A stretch of 7,976 nucleotides of DNA from Pseudomonadota bacterium (GTDB taxonomy: Bacteria > Myxococcota_A > Polyangia > Haliangiales > Haliangiaceae): NCBI GenBank assembly GCA_023428295.1, contig JAEYYV010000284.1, forward strand, positions 1-7,976, written 5' to 3'. A program made the translations under genes and the position numbers. Under the pieces are notes generated by a model that was given only the letters and a program-made list of their open reading frames with translations, had not been told where the DNA came from and did not search any database. Positions 5,446-7,976 of this stretch are shown piece after piece; the first letter of the stretch is position 1, and each line of letters begins with the position of its first letter.

Positions 5446-6090
5446 GTGCTCACGCTCACGCTGAGCCCGGACCGCGGTCCGGTGAGCTCACAGGCGTCAC
5501 CTCTGACGCTATCGCTGACCGAGCGAATGCTGATCGTGCGCGACAAGGACAAACAAGTGGCGAAGCTCGATGTCGGCGAGCCTCCGCGACCAGGGCCTGG
5601 CCTCGAGCAGACCTATTGGAAGGCGGTCGCGTCCCTGTCCGGCAACCTGATCGCCCTGTGGATCCGGAGGCCGGACGTGGCGCCTTCTTCTCCGCCTTCC
5701 GAGAGTGTTCACCGACCGAGGAAGCCTGCGTGCGCGGAAGACTCGCTCGGCGATTGCATTGTCGAGTACGTCGCCGAATTGTGGTCTGTCGTCGGTGGCA
5801 AGCCACAGCTCGTGTGGCGCATGCGTCCCGACGGGAAGCGCCCGCAGCTCATGCGGAGGTGGCCATATCCCAAGTCCGCATCGGGACCGATCGCATTCAC
5901 GCCTGACGGCGCGTTCGTGCTGTTCGGCTTCGAAGACGGGGATGTGATCGTCCGCGCGACAGACGCATCGGCGACGACCCGCGTCGAATCTCTGCATCGC
6001 GCACCGATTACACGAATCGAGGTTGCCCCCGGTGGACGCTGGGTCTTCACTGAAGACGCCGAGGGCGAACAGCGCGTATGGCCCCTGTAG
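5446..6090 (+). CDS. WD40-like beta-propeller protein, possibly N-terminally truncated
   Basis: This 214-residue frame starts at GTG 5446 and ends at TAG 6088-6090. It shows plus-strand codon bias. The last 70 residues carry two WD40-like blades: IAFTPDGAFVLFGFEDGDVI (149-168) followed by RATD, and APITRIEVAPGGRWVFTEDA (186-205) ending QRVWPL. An earlier degenerate blade is seen at WKAVASLSGNLIALWI (58-73). A Cys pair (C96, C104) lies in the middle. Full propellers need about seven blades (300 residues or more), and the frame is open upstream only to TAG 5380-5382, inside the mobile element. It is therefore probably the 3' part of a longer gene cut by the insertion or by a deletion, although a short scaffold protein is possible. 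No good Shine-Dalgarno precedes GTG 5446, and an internal ATG at 5527 is an alternative. Function is unknown; WD40 domains generally bind protein partners. Confidence 0.6.
   Translation: MLTLTLSPDRGPVSSQASPLTLSLTERMLIVRDKDKQVAKLDVGEPPRPGPGLEQTYWKAVASLSGNLIALWIRRPDVAPSSPPSESVHRPRKPACAEDSLGDCIVEYVAELWSVVGGKPQLVWRMRPDGKRPQLMRRWPYPKSASGPIAFTPDGAFVLFGFEDGDVIVRATDASATTRVESLHRAPITRIEVAPGGRWVFTEDAEGEQRVWPL
5467..5482. repeat. 16-bp perfect palindrome CCGGACCGCGGTCCGG
   Basis: The 16 bases are identical to their reverse complement. They lie 21 bp into the WD40-like frame and 52 bp past the proposed right tip of the element. A second palindrome, TGAGCTCA (5483-5490), follows directly. It could be a regulator operator, a hairpin or coincidence in GC-rich DNA. 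Confidence 0.35.
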
Positions 6091-6218
6091 TGATGATAGG
6101 GAACGAGGGCGCCCAGAACGGTCTGCGTGGAGGGCCTAGCGTTCAAGCAGAGGTGCGATCGAAATGCCTCGTCGACGGGGATGGCGTCGTTCGAGGCGAA
6201 GCGGATTCCGAAGGCGGT
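6091..6218 (-). pseudogene. Coding-like remnant, possibly a PLP aminotransferase/MocR C-terminus
   Basis: Between the convergent WD40 and mukB stops, one minus frame reads AFGIRFASNDAIPVDEAF, then RSHLCLNARPSTQTVLGAL. About 31 of 37 codons end in G or C, as real genes here do. The pattern GIRFASNDAIPVDEAFRSHL with LNARPSTQTVL resembles the end of MocR/aminotransferase class I proteins (usual form G-V-x-x-x-P-G-x-x-F ... R-L-x-x-x). That resemblance is weak and from memory. No start or body of such a gene is present, so I call it a fragment left after deletion. It begins at the last base of the mukB stop and reads in another frame. No terminator hairpin with a T-run is visible in this gap. Confidence 0.25.
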
Positions 6219-7976
6219 CAACACGGCTGGGTTTCGGCGACCTCGGGCGGTGCCTCGTCGGTGGTGGGTGGTACGTCGATCGAGCGGCGACCGCTGACGA
6301 TGACCTCCTCGCGTCCGTCCTCGGTGACGTGACGCACGAGGCGATAGGTCGTGTTGCCCTCGGCGCGCGCGACCTCGGGCGCTGCGATCAGGAGCTGCAG
6401 GTCGAGGCTCTTGCACAGATCGAAGAGCACGCCGAGGTTGTCGCGCGAGAGGCGGTTGGCCTCGTCGAGGAACAGGAAGCGGAGCGAGCCGCTCGTGCGC
6501 CGCGCGCGTAGGAGGTTCGCGTCGCGCTCCCACTCCGTGAGGACAACCATCATGAGCGCTGCACCGACGCCGATCGCTTCACCCGTCGAGAGCTTCGTCG
6601 GGCTCGCGGTTTCCCAATCGGTGGCGCTCGCGCGGCGGATCTCGACGGCGAGCTCGAGGTACTCGCGATAGTCGAGGAGGCGCTGGCCACCCGCGCGACC
6701 GCCGCCGCCGTAGCGACGGAAGATCTCGTCGAGCGCTTCTTCGATGGGGACGGCGGGCGTGAACAGCAGCTCTTGGGCTTCGCCGAGGCGGAGCGCTTTG
6801 AGGATCTGCTCCATGCGCTCGACGCGCCGGATCTGGACCCGGATGCCGTGGATGCTGCCGAACTGGATGCCCTCGAGGTGCGTGTTCAGGCGGCGAACCT
6901 GACCGTGCGCGCGACGGACTTGCACGTCGATGCCGCGCGCGACGTCTTCCGAGGCGCCGCGAAGGTCTTGTTCTTGGCGTGTGAGGCGGCGCTCGAGGAC
7001 GTCGAGGTGATCGCGGAGTCGCTCGAGTGCGAGGAGTGGCTCGTCGACGTCGGCGACCTGGGCGGGGACGCGACGCTGTAGCCACTCGCGGGTGGCACGC
7101 CAGGACGCGAGGTAGCCGTTGCCGTCGAGTGGGGACTCGCGAACGAGCGTGGCGGTCTCTTCGCCGCCGCGTGCGCGCGAGAGGCGATCGACGAGCAGCT
7201 CGCGCTTGCTCCATGCATCGGCCGAGAGTTGGATGCTCGAGCGATCGGTGGTGGAGCCGACGAGAGCTGCGTGGAGCACGCCGTCGCTCTGTGCGCTGGT
7301 GCGGAGCTCGGTCCATGCGGCGAGCCGGGGACCGGCGGCGCGCGTCGCGGCGTCGAGGCGCAGGCGCGCGTCCTCGATGGAGCGCGTCGAACGCTCGAGG
7401 CGCTCGGCGTACACGGCGCGTTGCGCGACGAGCTCGCGTGCTTCCGCTTCGAGGGAGGCGACGCGCTCGGCGAGCGAGCTCGTGTCGAGGAGCGATGCGT
7501 CGTCGGCGATCGGGCCCAGGCTCGCGAGCTCGGCGCTCACGCGATCGCGGTGGGCGCGGGCGGCGAGCTGGCTAGCCTCGGCGGCTTGAAGCTCGCGCGT
7601 CGCGGACTCCCACGCGGTTTCGGCGATGGCTTCGGCCTCGGCGGCGGCTTGCACCGCAGCGCGGGCGGCGGCGTGTTGTGCTTCGAGCGCCGGGGCGAGT
7701 CCCGTGCGCGCGTCGAGCGCCGCCTCGGCGTCGGTGAACGCGCTCGCGTGCCGGTGGAGGAGGACGTCCTCGAGCGCCGCGCGCGCGGCGGCGAGCTCGT
7801 CGAGGCGCACGGCGAGGGCCGCCTTCTTCTCGGCGAGCGCGGCGAGCTCCATATCGTCGGGCGGCGGCGAGCGCAGCACGTCGAGCAGATCGCCGAGCGT
7901 GGCGCGGGCGGCGGCGTGCTCCTCGGAGGCCTCGACGAAGCTCGCCTGGAGTGCCGCGAGCTCGGCCGCGCGCGCG
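6218..7976 (-). CDS. mukB: MukB-like chromosome partition protein, C-terminal part (start beyond window)
   Basis: This SMC-like ATPase acts with MukE and MukF as a DNA-loop-extruding condensin in chromosome organisation. The frame is open from the right edge to TGA 6218-6220, giving about 585 visible C-terminal residues; full MukB has about 1,480. The first 200 or so residues are Ala/Glu/Leu-rich coiled coil. A joint region follows with GIDVQVRRAHGQVRRLNTHL near 6861-6929 and IQFGSIHGIRV near 6830-6863. The head half contains LLDYREYLELAVEIRRA, the ABC signature LSTGEAIGVGAALMMVV (about 6542-6592) and Walker B SLRFLFLDEANRLS (about 6446-6487). LQLLIAAPEVARAEGNTTYR is the MukB-typical C-terminal strand pair. 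These match MukB rather than canonical SMC or RecN. Catalytic residues in this half look intact. A short Pro/Glu-rich tail follows. Wadjet JetC is a relative, but no JetD-like gene lies downstream. Confidence 0.85.
   Translation of the reverse strand, partial: ARAAELAALQASFVEASEEHAAARATLGDLLDVLRSPPPDDMELAALAEKKAALAVRLDELAAARAALEDVLLHRHASAFTDAEAALDARTGLAPALEAQHAAARAAVQAAAEAEAIAETAWESATRELQAAEASQLAARAHRDRVSAELASLGPIADDASLLDTSSLAERVASLEAEARELVAQRAVYAERLERSTRSIEDARLRLDAATRAAGPRLAAWTELRTSAQSDGVLHAALVGSTTDRSSIQLSADAWSKRELLVDRLSRARGGEETATLVRESPLDGNGYLASWRATREWLQRRVPAQVADVDEPLLALERLRDHLDVLERRLTRQEQDLRGASEDVARGIDVQVRRAHGQVRRLNTHLEGIQFGSIHGIRVQIRRVERMEQILKALRLGEAQELLFTPAVPIEEALDEIFRRYGGGGRAGGQRLLDYREYLELAVEIRRASATDWETASPTKLSTGEAIGVGAALMMVVLTEWERDANLLRARRTSGSLRFLFLDEANRLSRDNLGVLFDLCKSLDLQLLIAAPEVARAEGNTTYRLVRHVTEDGREEVIVSGRRSIDVPPTTDEAPPEVAETQPC

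Noticed and set aside
5709..6533. Full minus-strand frame of 274 codons
   Set aside because: Most of it is antisense to the WD40 gene or a shadow of mukB. Only the short stretch at 6091-6218 looks coding and is reported as a remnant.
6218..7976. Wadjet (JetABCD) plasmid-defence system
   Set aside because: The protein motifs fit MukB better, and no JetD-like gene lies downstream. Upstream partners cannot be seen.
1..7976. CRISPR array, tRNA or rRNA genes
   Set aside because: No regularly spaced repeats, cloverleaf or rRNA-like segments were noticed on reading both strands.

Overview
The window is GC-rich DNA with strong G/C preference at third codon positions. The gene families (a sigma-54-type regulator fragment with a Fis-like C-terminus, WD40-like protein, MukB-type condensin and an ExeA/AAA_25 transposition module) suggest a Myxococcota or other deltaproteobacterium-like genome. 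This assignment rests on family flavour and composition only. Layout from left to right: (1) 1-732, minus strand, the N-terminal part of an unrecognised acidic, partly disordered protein that runs off the left edge. (2) 826-about 1261, minus strand, the C-terminal remnant of a sigma-54-dependent regulator with no ATP-binding half. (3) About 1262-5415, a four-gene plus-strand transposition module. (4) 5446-6090, plus strand, a probable WD40-type beta-propeller protein, perhaps truncated at its N-terminus. (5) 6091-6218, minus-strand DNA with coding-like composition that looks like a gene remnant. (6) 6218-7976, minus strand, the C-terminal half of a MukB-like condensin whose N-terminus lies beyond the right edge.

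The centre of interest is the module at 1391-5352. It encodes a zinc-ribbon/HTH protein, a D,D(35)E transposase of the rve superfamily with a Mu/TniA-like C-terminal domain, an ExeA/TniB/TnsC-like AAA ATPase, and a RecA-fold AAA_25 (RepA-like) ATPase fused to a winged-helix-like tail. The last three genes are tightly packed (4-bp gap, then an ATGA overlap), which implies one operon and coupled translation. Transposase plus AAA ATPase recalls Tn7/Tn5053/Mu-type transposition. The TniQ/TnsD-type target selector of those systems is absent, and two other proteins (zinc-ribbon/HTH and AAA_25) occupy the accessory positions. Short inverted ends (TGAGGG at 1262, CCCTCA at 5410-5415) flanked by near-identical hexamers AATAAC and ATTAAC are the best boundary candidates. 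They would give an element of about 4.15 kb.

The left end carries two adjacent stem-loops, and the 3' arm of the second contains the AGGAGG ribosome-binding site of the first gene. That gene appears to begin at a CTG codon, so its expression may be controlled by RNA structure. The element sits between two broken-looking genes, the regulator fragment and the WD40 gene, and a further coding-like remnant lies on the other side. This pattern suggests an accessory region shaped by repeated insertion and deletion beside a housekeeping-type mukB locus.
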